From Pantoea cypripedii (lineage in GTDB: Bacteria; Pseudomonadota; Gammaproteobacteria; Enterobacterales; Enterobacteriaceae), in assembly GCF_011395035.1 (NCBI RefSeq), contig NZ_CP024768.1, forward strand, positions 716,586 through 780,585: a stretch of 64,000 nt of DNA, written 5' to 3'. A program made the translations under genes and the position numbers. Below the pieces are notes generated by a model that saw nothing but the letters and a program-made list of their open reading frames with translations, did no database searches and was not told where the DNA came from. The first letter of the stretch is position 1; every line of letters begins with the position of its first letter. This document shows, in pieces, positions 7,993 through 17,475 of the stretch.

Positions 7993-8934
7993 ATGCAGGA
8001 AAATTTCAAACACACCACAGTGCTGCTGGATGAGGCGGTTAACGCGCTCAATATCAGGGAAGACGGCATATACATTGACGGCACTTTTGGTCGCGGTGGT
8101 CACTCCAGATTGATCCTTTCGCAACTTGGCGCGAACGGGCAGCTACTGGCGATAGATCGCGATCCGCAAGCCATAGCCGCAGCCGCTGAGATAAAAGATC
8201 CGCGCTTCTCGATCGTCCACGGGCCGTTTTCGGCACTGGCGGAGTACGTGACCGAGCGCGGGCTGAACGGAAAAATTGACGGCGTTTTACTGGATTTAGG
8301 CGTGTCATCGCCGCAGCTGGATGACGCAGAACGTGGTTTCTCTTTCATGCGTGATGGTCCGCTGGACATGCGCATGGACCCGACGCGCGGACAATCGGCG
8401 TCGGAATGGTTGCTCAGCGCGGAAGAGGCGGATATCGCCTTTGTGCTGAAGACCTACGGCGAGGAACGCTTCGCCAAACGTATTGCGCGCGCGATTGTGG
8501 AGCGCAACCGTGAGCAGCCGATGACGCGTACCAAAGAACTGGCCGACGTTATCTATGCAGCGACCCCGGTGAAAGACAAATTTAAGCACCCGGCGACCCG
8601 CAGCTTTCAGGCGATTCGCATCTGGATCAACAGCGAACTGGAAGAGATCGACATCGCGCTGAAAGGGGCATTGTCGGTGCTGGCACCTGGCGGCAGGTTG
8701 TCAGTGATCAGCTTCCATTCACTGGAAGATCGCCTGGTGAAACGCTTTATGCGCGACCAAAGCCGTGGTCCGCAGGTACCGGCAGGTATCCCGATGACCG
8801 AAACGCAGTTGAAAGCGCTGGGTGGTCGGGATCTGAAAACCCTCGGCAAACTGGTGCCGGGAGAAGCCGAAGTCGCTGACAACCCACGCGCACGGAGTTC
8901 CGTGTTGCGTATTGCTGAAAGGACGGCGTCATGA
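7993..8934 (+). CDS. rsmH: 16S rRNA m4C1402 methyltransferase RsmH
   Basis: RsmH (MraW) transfers a methyl group from SAM to N4 of C1402 in 16S rRNA at the ribosomal P site. The 313 residues equal E. coli RsmH. The SAM-binding motif GTFGRGGHSRLIL lies around residues 30-42; the family blocks LDLGVSSPQLDDAERGFSF and FHSLEDRLVKRF are both present. It follows mraZ by 2 bp and overlaps the ftsL start by 4 bp (ATGA). The overlap fits translational coupling within the dcw operon. Confidence 0.97.
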   Translation: MQENFKHTTVLLDEAVNALNIREDGIYIDGTFGRGGHSRLILSQLGANGQLLAIDRDPQAIAAAAEIKDPRFSIVHGPFSALAEYVTERGLNGKIDGVLLDLGVSSPQLDDAERGFSFMRDGPLDMRMDPTRGQSASEWLLSAEEADIAFVLKTYGEERFAKRIARAIVERNREQPMTRTKELADVIYAATPVKDKFKHPATRSFQAIRIWINSELEEIDIALKGALSVLAPGGRLSVISFHSLEDRLVKRFMRDQSRGPQVPAGIPMTETQLKALGGRDLKTLGKLVPGEAEVADNPRARSSVLRIAERTAS

Positions 8935-9251
8935 TCGGAAACGAACGCCACAGTCTGCCCGGCGTCATCGGTGGCGATTTGCTGCGGTTTGGCAAGATCC
9001 CGGTGCTGTTGCTGGTGGCCGTTTTGGTTTCCGCCATGCTGGTGGTGACGACGACGCACAAAACGCGTCGTCTGACGGCAGAACGCGAACAGCTGGTGCT
9101 GGAGCGTGACGCATTAGATATCGAATGGCGCAACCTGATTCTTGAAGAGAACGCCCTCGGCGACCACAGCCGGGTAGAACGAATCGCAACCGACAAGCTG
9201 CAAATGCAGCATGTCGATCCTTCGCAGGAAAACATTGTGGTGCAGCAATAA
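8931..9251 (+). CDS. ftsL: Cell division protein FtsL (short N-terminus)
   Basis: FtsL is a bitopic membrane protein of the divisome. With FtsB and FtsQ it relays the signal activating FtsWI. The 106 residues contain one membrane segment (about residues 24-43) and the periplasmic leucine-zipper stretch REQLVLERDALDIEWRNLIL. The C-terminus DPSQENIVVQQ is typical. E. coli FtsL has 121 residues. The cytoplasmic tail is about 15 residues shorter here, and an in-frame TGA at 8916-8918 upstream excludes a longer form starting within rsmH. It overlaps rsmH by 4 nt. Confidence 0.95.
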   Translation: MIGNERHSLPGVIGGDLLRFGKIPVLLLVAVLVSAMLVVTTTHKTRRLTAEREQLVLERDALDIEWRNLILEENALGDHSRVERIATDKLQMQHVDPSQENIVVQQ

Positions 9252-9267
9252 GGAATCTCAGAACCTG

Positions 9268-11034
9268 ATGAGCGGCGCGAGCAAAACGCTGAAGTTAAAA
9301 AAACAGGAAGATAAGGCCAGCTTTGTAAGCTGGCGTTTTGCGTTGCTGTGCGGCTGTATTTTACTGGCGCTGGGTGGCTTGCTGTCTCGCGTGGCCTGGT
9401 TGCAGGTGATCAATCCTGACAAACTGGTGAAAGAAGGTGACCTGCGTTCGCTGCGCGTGCAGGCGGTGCCTACCGCCCGCGGCATGATCAGCGATCGTGC
9501 GGGCCGTCCGCTGGCGGTCAGTGTGCCGGTGAACGCCATCTGGGCCGACCCGAAAGAATTGAATGAACACGGCGGCGTCTCTCTCGACAGCCGCTGGAAA
9601 GCCCTTTCCGATGCGTTGTCGATCCCACTCGATCAACTGTCCACGCGCATCAATGCCAACCCGAAAGGCCGCTTTGTCTATCTGGCGCGCCAGGTGAATC
9701 CGGCGATTGGCGAATACGTCAAAAAACTCAAGCTGCCGGGTATCTATTTACGTGAAGAGTCACGCCGCTACTACCCGGCGGGCCAGGTCACTGCGCATTT
9801 GATTGGTTTCACCAATATTGATGGCCAGGGCATTGAGGGCACAGAAAAAAGCTTCGACAAATGGCTGACTGGCGAACCCGGTGAACGTACCGTGCGTAAA
9901 GATCGCTTCGGTCGCGTGATTGAAGATATCTCCTCAGTTGATAGCCGTGCCGCACACAACCTGACGCTGAGCATCGATGAACGTTTGCAGGCGCTGGTGT
10001 ATCGCGAACTGAATAACGCGGTTGCCTTCAACAAAGCAGAATCTGGCTCGGCGGTGCTGGTGGATGTCAATACCGGCGAAGTGCTGGCCATGGCCAATAG
10101 CCCGGCCTACAACCCGAACAATCTGGGCAACACGCCAAAAGATGTGATGCGTAACCGTGCCATCACCGACATCTTCGAACCGGGTTCTACCGTGAAGCCG
10201 ATGGTGGTGATGACCGCCCTGCAACGCGGTGTGGTGAAAGAAAACAGCGTATTGAATACCGTGCCTTATCGGATCAATGGTCATGAGATCAAAGATGTGG
10301 CGCGTTACAACGAATTGACCCTGACCGGGGTTCTGCAGAAGTCGAGTAACGTCGGGGTTTCCCGTCTGGCGTTAGCGATGCCGTCCTCAGCTCTCGTAGA
10401 AACTTACGCGCGCTTTGGACTGGGTAAGCCGACCAATTTGGGGTTGGTCGGAGAAAGCAGTGGCTTATATCCTCAAAAACAACGGTGGTCTGACATAGAG
10501 AGGGCCACCTTCTCTTTCGGCTACGGGCTAATGGTAACGCCGTTACAGTTAGCGCGAGTCTACGCAACCATTGGCAGCTATGGCGTCTATCGTCCGCTGT
10601 CGATTACTAAAGTTGATCCACCGGTAGCCGGTGAGCGTGTTTTCCCGGAAGAACTGGTGAAAACCGTGATGCATATGATGGAAAGCGTTGCGCTGCCCGG
10701 TGGCGGTGGTGTGAAGGCAGCCATTAAGGGCTACCGTATTGCGATTAAAACCGGTACCGCGAAAAAAGTCGGACCGGATGGGCGCTACGTTAATAAATAC
10801 ATTGCCTATACCGCAGGCGTCGCGCCTGCCAGTCATCCTCGTTTCGCGCTGGTGGTGGTGATCAACGATCCCCAGGCCGGTAAATATTATGGTGGTGCGG
10901 TCTCCGCGCCGGTGTTCGGTGCCATCATGGGCGGTGTACTGCGTACCATGAATATCGAACCCGATGCGCTACCGGTAATTGATAAGAACGAGTTGGTGAA
11001 AAACCGAAGTGAGGAACCAAGTGACAGATCGTAA
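9268..11034 (+). CDS. ftsI: Penicillin-binding protein 3, septal transpeptidase
   Basis: FtsI (PBP3) cross-links septal peptidoglycan in partnership with FtsW. From the ATG at 9268 the protein has 588 residues, exactly the E. coli length, with AAGGA upstream. A single membrane anchor spans about residues 22-40, followed by the pedestal domain and the transpeptidase domain. Catalytic motifs fall at the E. coli positions: Ser-307 in GSTVK, Ser-359 in SSN and Lys-494 in KTG. Its 3' end overlaps murE by 14 nt. Confidence 0.97.
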   Translation: MSGASKTLKLKKQEDKASFVSWRFALLCGCILLALGGLLSRVAWLQVINPDKLVKEGDLRSLRVQAVPTARGMISDRAGRPLAVSVPVNAIWADPKELNEHGGVSLDSRWKALSDALSIPLDQLSTRINANPKGRFVYLARQVNPAIGEYVKKLKLPGIYLREESRRYYPAGQVTAHLIGFTNIDGQGIEGTEKSFDKWLTGEPGERTVRKDRFGRVIEDISSVDSRAAHNLTLSIDERLQALVYRELNNAVAFNKAESGSAVLVDVNTGEVLAMANSPAYNPNNLGNTPKDVMRNRAITDIFEPGSTVKPMVVMTALQRGVVKENSVLNTVPYRINGHEIKDVARYNELTLTGVLQKSSNVGVSRLALAMPSSALVETYARFGLGKPTNLGLVGESSGLYPQKQRWSDIERATFSFGYGLMVTPLQLARVYATIGSYGVYRPLSITKVDPPVAGERVFPEELVKTVMHMMESVALPGGGGVKAAIKGYRIAIKTGTAKKVGPDGRYVNKYIAYTAGVAPASHPRFALVVVINDPQAGKYYGGAVSAPVFGAIMGGVLRTMNIEPDALPVIDKNELVKNRSEEPSDRS

Positions 11035-12508
11035 CCTGCGCGATTTACTGGCCCCGTGGGTGCCGGGCGCGCCGGCGCGTCCACTCCGTGACATGACACT
11101 GGATAGCCGCTCTGCGGCTTCTGGCGATCTGTTTATCGCCGTGGCGGGCCATCATGCTGATGGACGTCGATTTATTCCGCAGGCTATTGCCCAGGGCGTG
11201 GCGGCAGTGATTGCCGAAGCCGAAGGTGAGGCCAGCGATGGAGATATCCGTGAGATGCATGGCGTCCCGGTTATCTATCTGGCGCAGTTGCCGCAGCGTC
11301 TCTCGGCACTGGCTGGACGCTTTTATCAGCAGCCTGCTGAAAAGCTGAAATTAATTGGTGTTACCGGCACCAACGGTAAAACCACCACGACCCAGTTGAT
11401 TGCGCAGTGGGCCAATTTGCTGGGCGAAACCGGGGCCGTGATGGGTACGGTCGGCAACGGTCTTTACGGCCATCTGGTGCCAACAGAAAACACCACCGGT
11501 TCAGCGGTGGATGTTCAGCATGTTCTGCACGACCTGGTAAGCCAGGGCGCAACGCTGGGGGCGATGGAAGTGTCATCGCACGGTCTGGTGCAGCATCGCG
11601 TGGCCGCGCTGCCGTTTGCCGCCGCGGTATTCACCAATCTGAGCCGTGATCACCTTGATTACCACGGCGATATGCAAAGCTACGAATCCGCTAAATGGCT
11701 GCTGTTCTCCGAACATCAGGTCGGTGCGGCGATTATCAATGCGGATGACGAAGTCGGACGCCGCTGGCTGGCGAAACTGCCGGATGCCGTTGCTGTCACC
11801 CTGCAGGATAACCTGCAACCCGGTTGCCATGGCCGCTGGCTGAAAGCCACTGAAGTGACGTATCACGACGGTGGCGCGCATATTCGCTTTAGCTCCAGCT
11901 GGGGCGATGGCGAGTTCGATAGCCGCCTGATGGGGGCTTTTAACGTCAGCAATCTGCTGCTGGCGCTGGCAACCCTGCTGTCGCTGGATTATCCGCTGGC
12001 ATCTCTGGTCAGCAGTGCGTCACAGTTGCTGCCGGTGACCGGTCGCATGGAAGTCTTTAGCGCACCCGAAAAACCCACCGTAGTGGTGGATTACGCCCAT
12101 ACGCCCGATGCGCTGGAGAAAGCGCTGGAAGCTGCTCGCCTGCATTGCAAAGGCCAGCTGTGGTGCCTGTTTGGTTGTGGCGGTGATCGCGACAAAGGTA
12201 AGCGCCCATTGATGGGTGCCATTGCGGAGCAGTTCGCTGACGTGGTGGTGATTACCGATGACAACCCGCGCAGCGAAGATCCACAGGCGATTGTGAATGA
12301 TATTTTGACCGGTCTGCTCGATCCGGGCCGTGCCCGTGTGGTGGCAGGTCGCGCGCAGGCGGTGACCAACGCCATCATGCAGGCCAAAAGTAACGATATC
12401 GTGCTGGTGGCAGGCAAGGGCCATGAAGATTATCAGATCGTCGGTAATCGTCGTCTGGATTACTCGGATCGCGACACTGTCGCCCGTTTGCTGGGGGTGA
12501 TGGCATGA
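11021..12508 (+). CDS. murE: UDP-MurNAc-tripeptide synthetase (meso-DAP adding)
   Basis: MurE adds meso-diaminopimelate to UDP-MurNAc-L-Ala-D-Glu. I chose the GTG at 11021 (MTDRNLRDLL) because GAGGA lies 5 nt upstream and the resulting 495 residues equal E. coli MurE. An in-frame GTG 12 nt earlier has no such support. The ATP loop VTGTNGKTTTT lies near residue 115. The DNPR motif (TDDNPRSEDP) that specifies meso-DAP rather than lysine is present. It overlaps ftsI by 14 nt and murF by 4 nt. Confidence 0.96.
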   Translation: MTDRNLRDLLAPWVPGAPARPLRDMTLDSRSAASGDLFIAVAGHHADGRRFIPQAIAQGVAAVIAEAEGEASDGDIREMHGVPVIYLAQLPQRLSALAGRFYQQPAEKLKLIGVTGTNGKTTTTQLIAQWANLLGETGAVMGTVGNGLYGHLVPTENTTGSAVDVQHVLHDLVSQGATLGAMEVSSHGLVQHRVAALPFAAAVFTNLSRDHLDYHGDMQSYESAKWLLFSEHQVGAAIINADDEVGRRWLAKLPDAVAVTLQDNLQPGCHGRWLKATEVTYHDGGAHIRFSSSWGDGEFDSRLMGAFNVSNLLLALATLLSLDYPLASLVSSASQLLPVTGRMEVFSAPEKPTVVVDYAHTPDALEKALEAARLHCKGQLWCLFGCGGDRDKGKRPLMGAIAEQFADVVVITDDNPRSEDPQAIVNDILTGLLDPGRARVVAGRAQAVTNAIMQAKSNDIVLVAGKGHEDYQIVGNRRLDYSDRDTVARLLGVMA

Positions 12509-13866
12509 TCCCGCTTTCACTCAACACCCTGGCGGAAATCTCAGGCGGCACGCTGATCGGCTCCGATCTCACCTTTGGTGATGTGGTCACCGATACGCGC
12601 AAAGTGACGGCGGGTTGCCTGTTTGTCGCGCTGGTGGGTGAACGTTTTGATGCCCATGACTTCGTCGGGGATGCCATTGCCCATGGCGCACAGGCGTTAC
12701 TGGTCAGTAAATCATTACCGGTTGCTGTACCGCAGGTCGTGGTAGCCGATACGCGCATTGCCTTTGGTCGCCTCGGTGCCTGGGTGCGTCAGCAGGCGAA
12801 GGCCCGCGTGGTGGCGTTAACCGGTTCGTCCGGTAAAACCTCGGTTAAAGAGATGACCGCCGCGATTCTGCGTCAGTGCGGGGAAACGCTGTATACCGCT
12901 GGCAACCTGAATAATGATTTTGGCGTGCCGATGACGCTGCTGCGTCTGACCAAAGAACATGATTACGCGGTGATTGAGCTGGGTGCCAACCACCAGGGCG
13001 AAATTGCCTGGACCACCGACCTGGTGCGTCCGGAGACGGCGCTGGTCAATAACCTGGCCGCCGCGCATCTGGAAGGATTTGGTTCACTGGCTGGCGTTGC
13101 CAAAGCGAAGGGCGAGATTTTTGCCGGTTTGCCGCCTCACGGCACCGCCATCATCAACGCAGAGAGCAATGATTTGCTGAACTGGCAGCCGCAGTTTGCC
13201 GGTAAAACCCTGTGGCGTTTCTCGCCGCAGCCGCAGGCGGATGCTGAATTCCGCGCCAGCGATATCACGCTGCGCCCGGATGCCACCCTGTTCACGCTGC
13301 ATACTCCGCGCGGTGACATCGCCATCACGCTGCCCTTGCCAGGGCGTCACAACATTGCCAACGCGCTGGCGGCGGCAGCCTTAGCGTTATCGGTCGATGC
13401 ACCGCTGAGCGCAATTCAGGCTGGCCTGAAAACCCTGCAGCCGGTTCCAGGACGCTTGTTCCCGGTTCGTCTGGCTGAGCATCAGCTGCTGCTGGATGAT
13501 AGCTACAACGCCAATGTCGGTTCGATGACGGCCGCCGCGCAGGTGCTGGGTGATATGCCCGGCTACCGCGTGATGGTGGTCGGCGATATGGCCGAACTGG
13601 GCGAGGAGGCTGAAGCCTGCCATCGTCAGGTCGGTGACGCGGCAAAAGCCGCCGGAATTGATTGTGTGCTGAGCACCGGAACGCTTAGCCAGTTGATCAG
13701 TGAAAACAGTGGCAATGGCGAACATTTCGCCAGTAAAGCCGCGCTGATTGAACGTTTGCGGACGCTATTGTCCGAACATCAGGACATTACCATTTTGATT
13801 AAGGGTTCGCGTAGTGCCGCCATGGAGCAGGTAGTACAGAGCTTACAGGAGAAAGGAACATGCTAG
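12505..13866 (+). CDS. murF: UDP-MurNAc-tripeptide D-alanyl-D-alanine ligase
   Basis: MurF attaches the D-Ala-D-Ala dipeptide made by Ddl to UDP-MurNAc-tripeptide, completing the cytoplasmic pentapeptide precursor. The 453-residue protein shows the Mur-ligase order: N-terminal substrate domain, ATP-binding centre with LTGSSGKTSVKEM near residue 105, and a C-terminal domain with LLDDSYNANVGSM. The ATG overlaps the murE stop (ATGA), and the 3' end overlaps mraY by 7 nt. Length is within one residue of E. coli. Confidence 0.97.
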   Translation: MIPLSLNTLAEISGGTLIGSDLTFGDVVTDTRKVTAGCLFVALVGERFDAHDFVGDAIAHGAQALLVSKSLPVAVPQVVVADTRIAFGRLGAWVRQQAKARVVALTGSSGKTSVKEMTAAILRQCGETLYTAGNLNNDFGVPMTLLRLTKEHDYAVIELGANHQGEIAWTTDLVRPETALVNNLAAAHLEGFGSLAGVAKAKGEIFAGLPPHGTAIINAESNDLLNWQPQFAGKTLWRFSPQPQADAEFRASDITLRPDATLFTLHTPRGDIAITLPLPGRHNIANALAAAALALSVDAPLSAIQAGLKTLQPVPGRLFPVRLAEHQLLLDDSYNANVGSMTAAAQVLGDMPGYRVMVVGDMAELGEEAEACHRQVGDAAKAAGIDCVLSTGTLSQLISENSGNGEHFASKAALIERLRTLLSEHQDITILIKGSRSAAMEQVVQSLQEKGTC

Positions 13867-14942
13867 TCTGGCTGGCCGAGCATCTGGTCGCACTTTATTC
13901 CGGCTTTAACGTCTTTTCCTATCTGACGTTTCGCGCCATTGTCAGCCTGCTGACCGCATTGTTCATCTCATTGTGGATGGGCCCCCGCCTGATTGCCTGG
14001 CTGCAGAAGCTGCAGATTGGTCAGGTGGTACGTAACGATGGTCCTGAGTCGCATTTCAGTAAGCGCGGCACCCCGACTATGGGCGGCATCATGATCCTCA
14101 CCTCCATCACCGTGTCGGTGCTGATGTGGGCGTATCCGTCGAACCCGTATGTCTGGTGCGTTCTGGCCGTACTGATCGGCTTCGGCATTATCGGTTTTGT
14201 CGATGATTACCGCAAAGTGGTGCGCAAAGACACCAAGGGCCTGATTGCACGCTGGAAATATTTCTGGATGTCGGTGATCTCGCTCGGCGTGGCGTTCGCG
14301 CTGTACCTGGCGGGGAAAGATACCCCGGCGACCGAGCTGGTGGTGCCGTTCTTTAAAGACATCATGCCGCAGCTGGGGCTGTTCTATGTGCTGCTGGCTT
14401 ACTTCGTGATTGTCGGCACCGGGAACGCGGTTAACCTCACCGATGGTCTGGATGGTCTGGCCATCATGCCAACGGTGTTTGTCGCGGCCGGTTTTGCGCT
14501 GGTGGCCTGGGCGACCGGTAACGTGAAGTTTGCTGAGTACCTGCACATCCCGTATCTGCGCCATGCCGGTGAGCTGGTGATTGTGTGTACCGCCATTGTC
14601 GGGGCCGGTCTTGGTTTCCTGTGGTTCAACACCTATCCGGCGCAGGTCTTTATGGGCGACGTCGGTTCACTGGCGCTCGGTGGCGCGCTGGGCACCATTG
14701 CGGTGCTGCTGCGTCAGGAATTTTTGCTGGTGATCATGGGGGGCGTGTTCGTGGTTGAAACGCTGTCGGTGATCCTGCAGGTGGGATCGTTCAAGCTGCG
14801 CGGGCAACGTATTTTTCGCATGGCTCCGATCCATCACCACTATGAATTGAAAGGCTGGCCAGAGCCGCGCGTCATCGTGCGCTTCTGGATCATTTCGCTG
14901 ATGCTGGTGCTGATTGGCCTGGCAACGCTGAAGGTACGTTAA
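13860..14942 (+). CDS. mraY: Phospho-MurNAc-pentapeptide transferase (lipid I synthase)
   Basis: MraY transfers phospho-MurNAc-pentapeptide onto undecaprenyl phosphate at the inner membrane, forming lipid I. The 360 residues, the E. coli length, form about ten membrane helices. Conserved cytoplasmic catalytic residues are visible: the DDYRK aspartates near 115-116, NLTDGLDGLA in the middle, and the family histidine cluster HHHYELKGWPE near the C-terminus. The start overlaps murF by 7 nt and murD follows after 2 bp. Confidence 0.97.
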   Translation: MLVWLAEHLVALYSGFNVFSYLTFRAIVSLLTALFISLWMGPRLIAWLQKLQIGQVVRNDGPESHFSKRGTPTMGGIMILTSITVSVLMWAYPSNPYVWCVLAVLIGFGIIGFVDDYRKVVRKDTKGLIARWKYFWMSVISLGVAFALYLAGKDTPATELVVPFFKDIMPQLGLFYVLLAYFVIVGTGNAVNLTDGLDGLAIMPTVFVAAGFALVAWATGNVKFAEYLHIPYLRHAGELVIVCTAIVGAGLGFLWFNTYPAQVFMGDVGSLALGGALGTIAVLLRQEFLLVIMGGVFVVETLSVILQVGSFKLRGQRIFRMAPIHHHYELKGWPEPRVIVRFWIISLMLVLIGLATLKVR

Positions 14943-14944
14943 TC

Positions 14945-16261
14945 ATGGCTGACTATCGGGGCAGAAAAGTCGTCATCATCGGGTTGGGCCTGACGGGCCT
15001 CTCCTGTGTTGATTTCTTTTTAGCGCAGGGTGTAACCCCTCGCGTGATGGACACCCGTGTGTCACCACCAGGGCTGGATAAGTTGCCGGAACAGGTGGAG
15101 CGCTATGTCGGTGGGTTGAACGACGACTGGCTGCTGGCGGCCGATCTGATCATCGCCAGCCCCGGCATTGCCCTGGCGCATCCGGCGCTGAGCGATGCGG
15201 CGGATGCCGGTATCGAAATCGTCGGTGATATCGAACTGTTTTGCCGTGAAGCTCAGGCACCGATTGTGGCGATTACCGGCTCGAACGGCAAAAGCACCGT
15301 GACCACGCTGGTCGGTGAGATGGCGCGTGCCGCAGGCTGGCAGGTAGGGGTGGGCGGCAACATCGGTTTACCGGCGCTGTCACTGCTGAAATCCCCGGCA
15401 CAGCTGTATGTGCTGGAGCTTTCCAGCTTCCAGCTGGAAACCACCCATAGCCTGAAAGCCGCTGCCGCAACCATCCTCAACGTGACTGAAGATCATATGG
15501 ATCGCTATCCGCTGGGGATGCAGCAGTATCGTGCCGCCAAGCTGCGCATCTATGAAAACGCCAGCGTCTGCGTGGTGAACGCCGATGATGGTATGACCAT
15601 GCCGGTGCGCGGTGCCGATACCCGCTGCGTCAGCTTTGGTATCGACCTCGGTGATTATCATCTCAACCGGCAGCAGGGTAGCACCTGGCTGCGGGTGAAG
15701 GGCGAGAAAGTGCTGAACACCGACGAAATGAAGCTGGTGGGCCAGCACAACTACACCAACGCCCTGGCAGCACTGGCGCTGGCGGATGCGGTGAATATTC
15801 CGCGTGCGTCCAGCCTGAAAGCGTTAACCACCTTCACTGGCCTGTCGCACCGTTTCCAGCTGGTGCATGAAGCGAAGGGCGTGCGCTGGATTAACGATTC
15901 CAAAGCCACCAATGTGGGCAGCACCGAAGCCGCACTGAATGGTTTGCAGGTCAAAGGGACGTTGTGGCTGCTGCTGGGTGGCGATGGCAAATCTGCCGAT
16001 TTCAGCCCGCTGGCGCGTTATCTGCAAGGCAACAACGTACAACTGCTCTGCTTTGGTCGTGATGGCGACGCGCTGGCCGCGCTGCGTCCGGAAATTGCCA
16101 CCCGCACCGAGACCATGCAGCAGGCGATGGAACACATTGCCAGCCAGGTGAAAGCGGGCGATATGGTGTTGTTATCACCGGCCTGTGCCAGCCTCGATCA
16201 GTTCCGTAATTTTGAGCAGCGCGGCGATCAGTTCGCGCAACTGGCGAAGGAGTTAGGCTGA
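14945..16261 (+). CDS. murD: UDP-MurNAc-L-alanine:D-glutamate ligase
   Basis: MurD adds D-glutamate to UDP-MurNAc-L-alanine. The 438 residues match E. coli MurD. The N-terminal Rossmann-like domain binds UDP (VVIIGLGLTGLSCVDF), the central domain carries the ATP loop TGSNGKSTVTTL near residue 115, and INDSKATN marks the C-terminal domain. It is placed between mraY (2 bp) and ftsW (1-nt overlap, TGATG). Confidence 0.97.
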   Translation: MADYRGRKVVIIGLGLTGLSCVDFFLAQGVTPRVMDTRVSPPGLDKLPEQVERYVGGLNDDWLLAADLIIASPGIALAHPALSDAADAGIEIVGDIELFCREAQAPIVAITGSNGKSTVTTLVGEMARAAGWQVGVGGNIGLPALSLLKSPAQLYVLELSSFQLETTHSLKAAAATILNVTEDHMDRYPLGMQQYRAAKLRIYENASVCVVNADDGMTMPVRGADTRCVSFGIDLGDYHLNRQQGSTWLRVKGEKVLNTDEMKLVGQHNYTNALAALALADAVNIPRASSLKALTTFTGLSHRFQLVHEAKGVRWINDSKATNVGSTEAALNGLQVKGTLWLLLGGDGKSADFSPLARYLQGNNVQLLCFGRDGDALAALRPEIATRTETMQQAMEHIASQVKAGDMVLLSPACASLDQFRNFEQRGDQFAQLAKELG

Positions 16262-17475
16262 TGCGAATTCCCGGTGCCGCGATAGCCAGCTTCCTCTCCC
16301 TGCGCCTGAAAGATTGGGTGATGGGGGCGCGTGAGAACGAAGATGCGCCGGTGGTGCTGTATGACCGCACGCTGCTGTGGCTGACTTTGGGTCTGGCGAT
16401 TGTCGGTTTCGTGATGGTGACCTCGGCTTCAATGCCTGTGGGACAACGCCTCAACGAAGACCCTTTCTATTTTGCCAAGCGCGATGCGTTTTATATCGCT
16501 CTGGCACTCGGCATGGCGCTGGTCACGCTGCGTGTGCCGATGGAGTTCTGGCAGCGTTACAGCAACGTGATGTTGGTGGTGACGGTATTGATGCTGCTGA
16601 TCGTGCTGGTGGTGGGCAGCTCGGTGAACGGGGCATCGCGCTGGATTGCGCTGGGACCGTTGCGCATACAGCCTGCTGAGCTTTCAAAGCTTTCGTTGTT
16701 CTGCTACCTCGCCAGTTATCTGGTACGTAAAGTTGAAGAGGTGCGCAACAACTTCTGGGGCTTCTGTAAACCGATGGGCGTGATGGTGATACTGGCGGTT
16801 CTGCTGCTGGCGCAGCCGGACCTCGGTACGGTGGTGGTGTTGTTCGTGACCACGCTGGCGATGTTGTTTCTCGCCGGAGCGAAGTTGTGGCAGTTCCTGG
16901 CGATCATCGGCTCCGGCATGTTCGCTGTGGTACTGCTGATTATCGCCGAACCCTACCGTATGCGCCGTGTGACCTCGTTCTGGAACCCGTGGGAAGATCC
17001 GTTCGGTAGTGGATACCAGCTAACCCAGTCACTGATGGCATTTGGTCGTGGTGAATTCTGGGGACAGGGCCTGGGCAACTCGGTGCAGAAACTGGAATAT
17101 CTGCCCGAAGCGCATACCGACTTTATCTTCTCCATCATCGGTGAAGAATTGGGTTACGCCGGTGTGGTTTTGGCGCTGTTGATGGTATTCTTCGTCGCTT
17201 TTCGCGCGATGTCGATTGGCCGCCGCGCACTGGAGATTGACCAGCGTTTTTCCGGCTTTCTGGCGTGTTCCATCGGTGTGTGGTTCAGCTTCCAGGCGCT
17301 GGTTAACGTCGGGGCCGCCGCCGGTATGCTGCCGACCAAAGGTCTGACGCTGCCGCTGATCAGTTACGGTGGTTCCAGTCTGATCATCATGTCGACAGCC
17401 ATCGTATTTTTGTTGCGCATAGATTATGAAACGCGTCTGGCAAAAGCCCAGGCGTTTACCCGAGGTGGTCGATGA
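16261..17475 (+). CDS. ftsW: FtsW, septal SEDS peptidoglycan glycosyltransferase
   Basis: FtsW is the SEDS-family glycosyltransferase that polymerises lipid II at the septum together with FtsI. The 404-residue protein has about ten membrane helices and SEDS hallmarks such as QPAELSKLSLF, LLAQPDLGTVVV, GQGLGNSVQKL and the terminal LPLISYGGSSL. Its cytoplasmic N-terminus is about ten residues shorter than in E. coli (414). The ATG shares one base with the murD stop, and its end overlaps murG by 4 nt. Confidence 0.96.
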   Translation: MRIPGAAIASFLSLRLKDWVMGARENEDAPVVLYDRTLLWLTLGLAIVGFVMVTSASMPVGQRLNEDPFYFAKRDAFYIALALGMALVTLRVPMEFWQRYSNVMLVVTVLMLLIVLVVGSSVNGASRWIALGPLRIQPAELSKLSLFCYLASYLVRKVEEVRNNFWGFCKPMGVMVILAVLLLAQPDLGTVVVLFVTTLAMLFLAGAKLWQFLAIIGSGMFAVVLLIIAEPYRMRRVTSFWNPWEDPFGSGYQLTQSLMAFGRGEFWGQGLGNSVQKLEYLPEAHTDFIFSIIGEELGYAGVVLALLMVFFVAFRAMSIGRRALEIDQRFSGFLACSIGVWFSFQALVNVGAAAGMLPTKGLTLPLISYGGSSLIIMSTAIVFLLRIDYETRLAKAQAFTRGGR

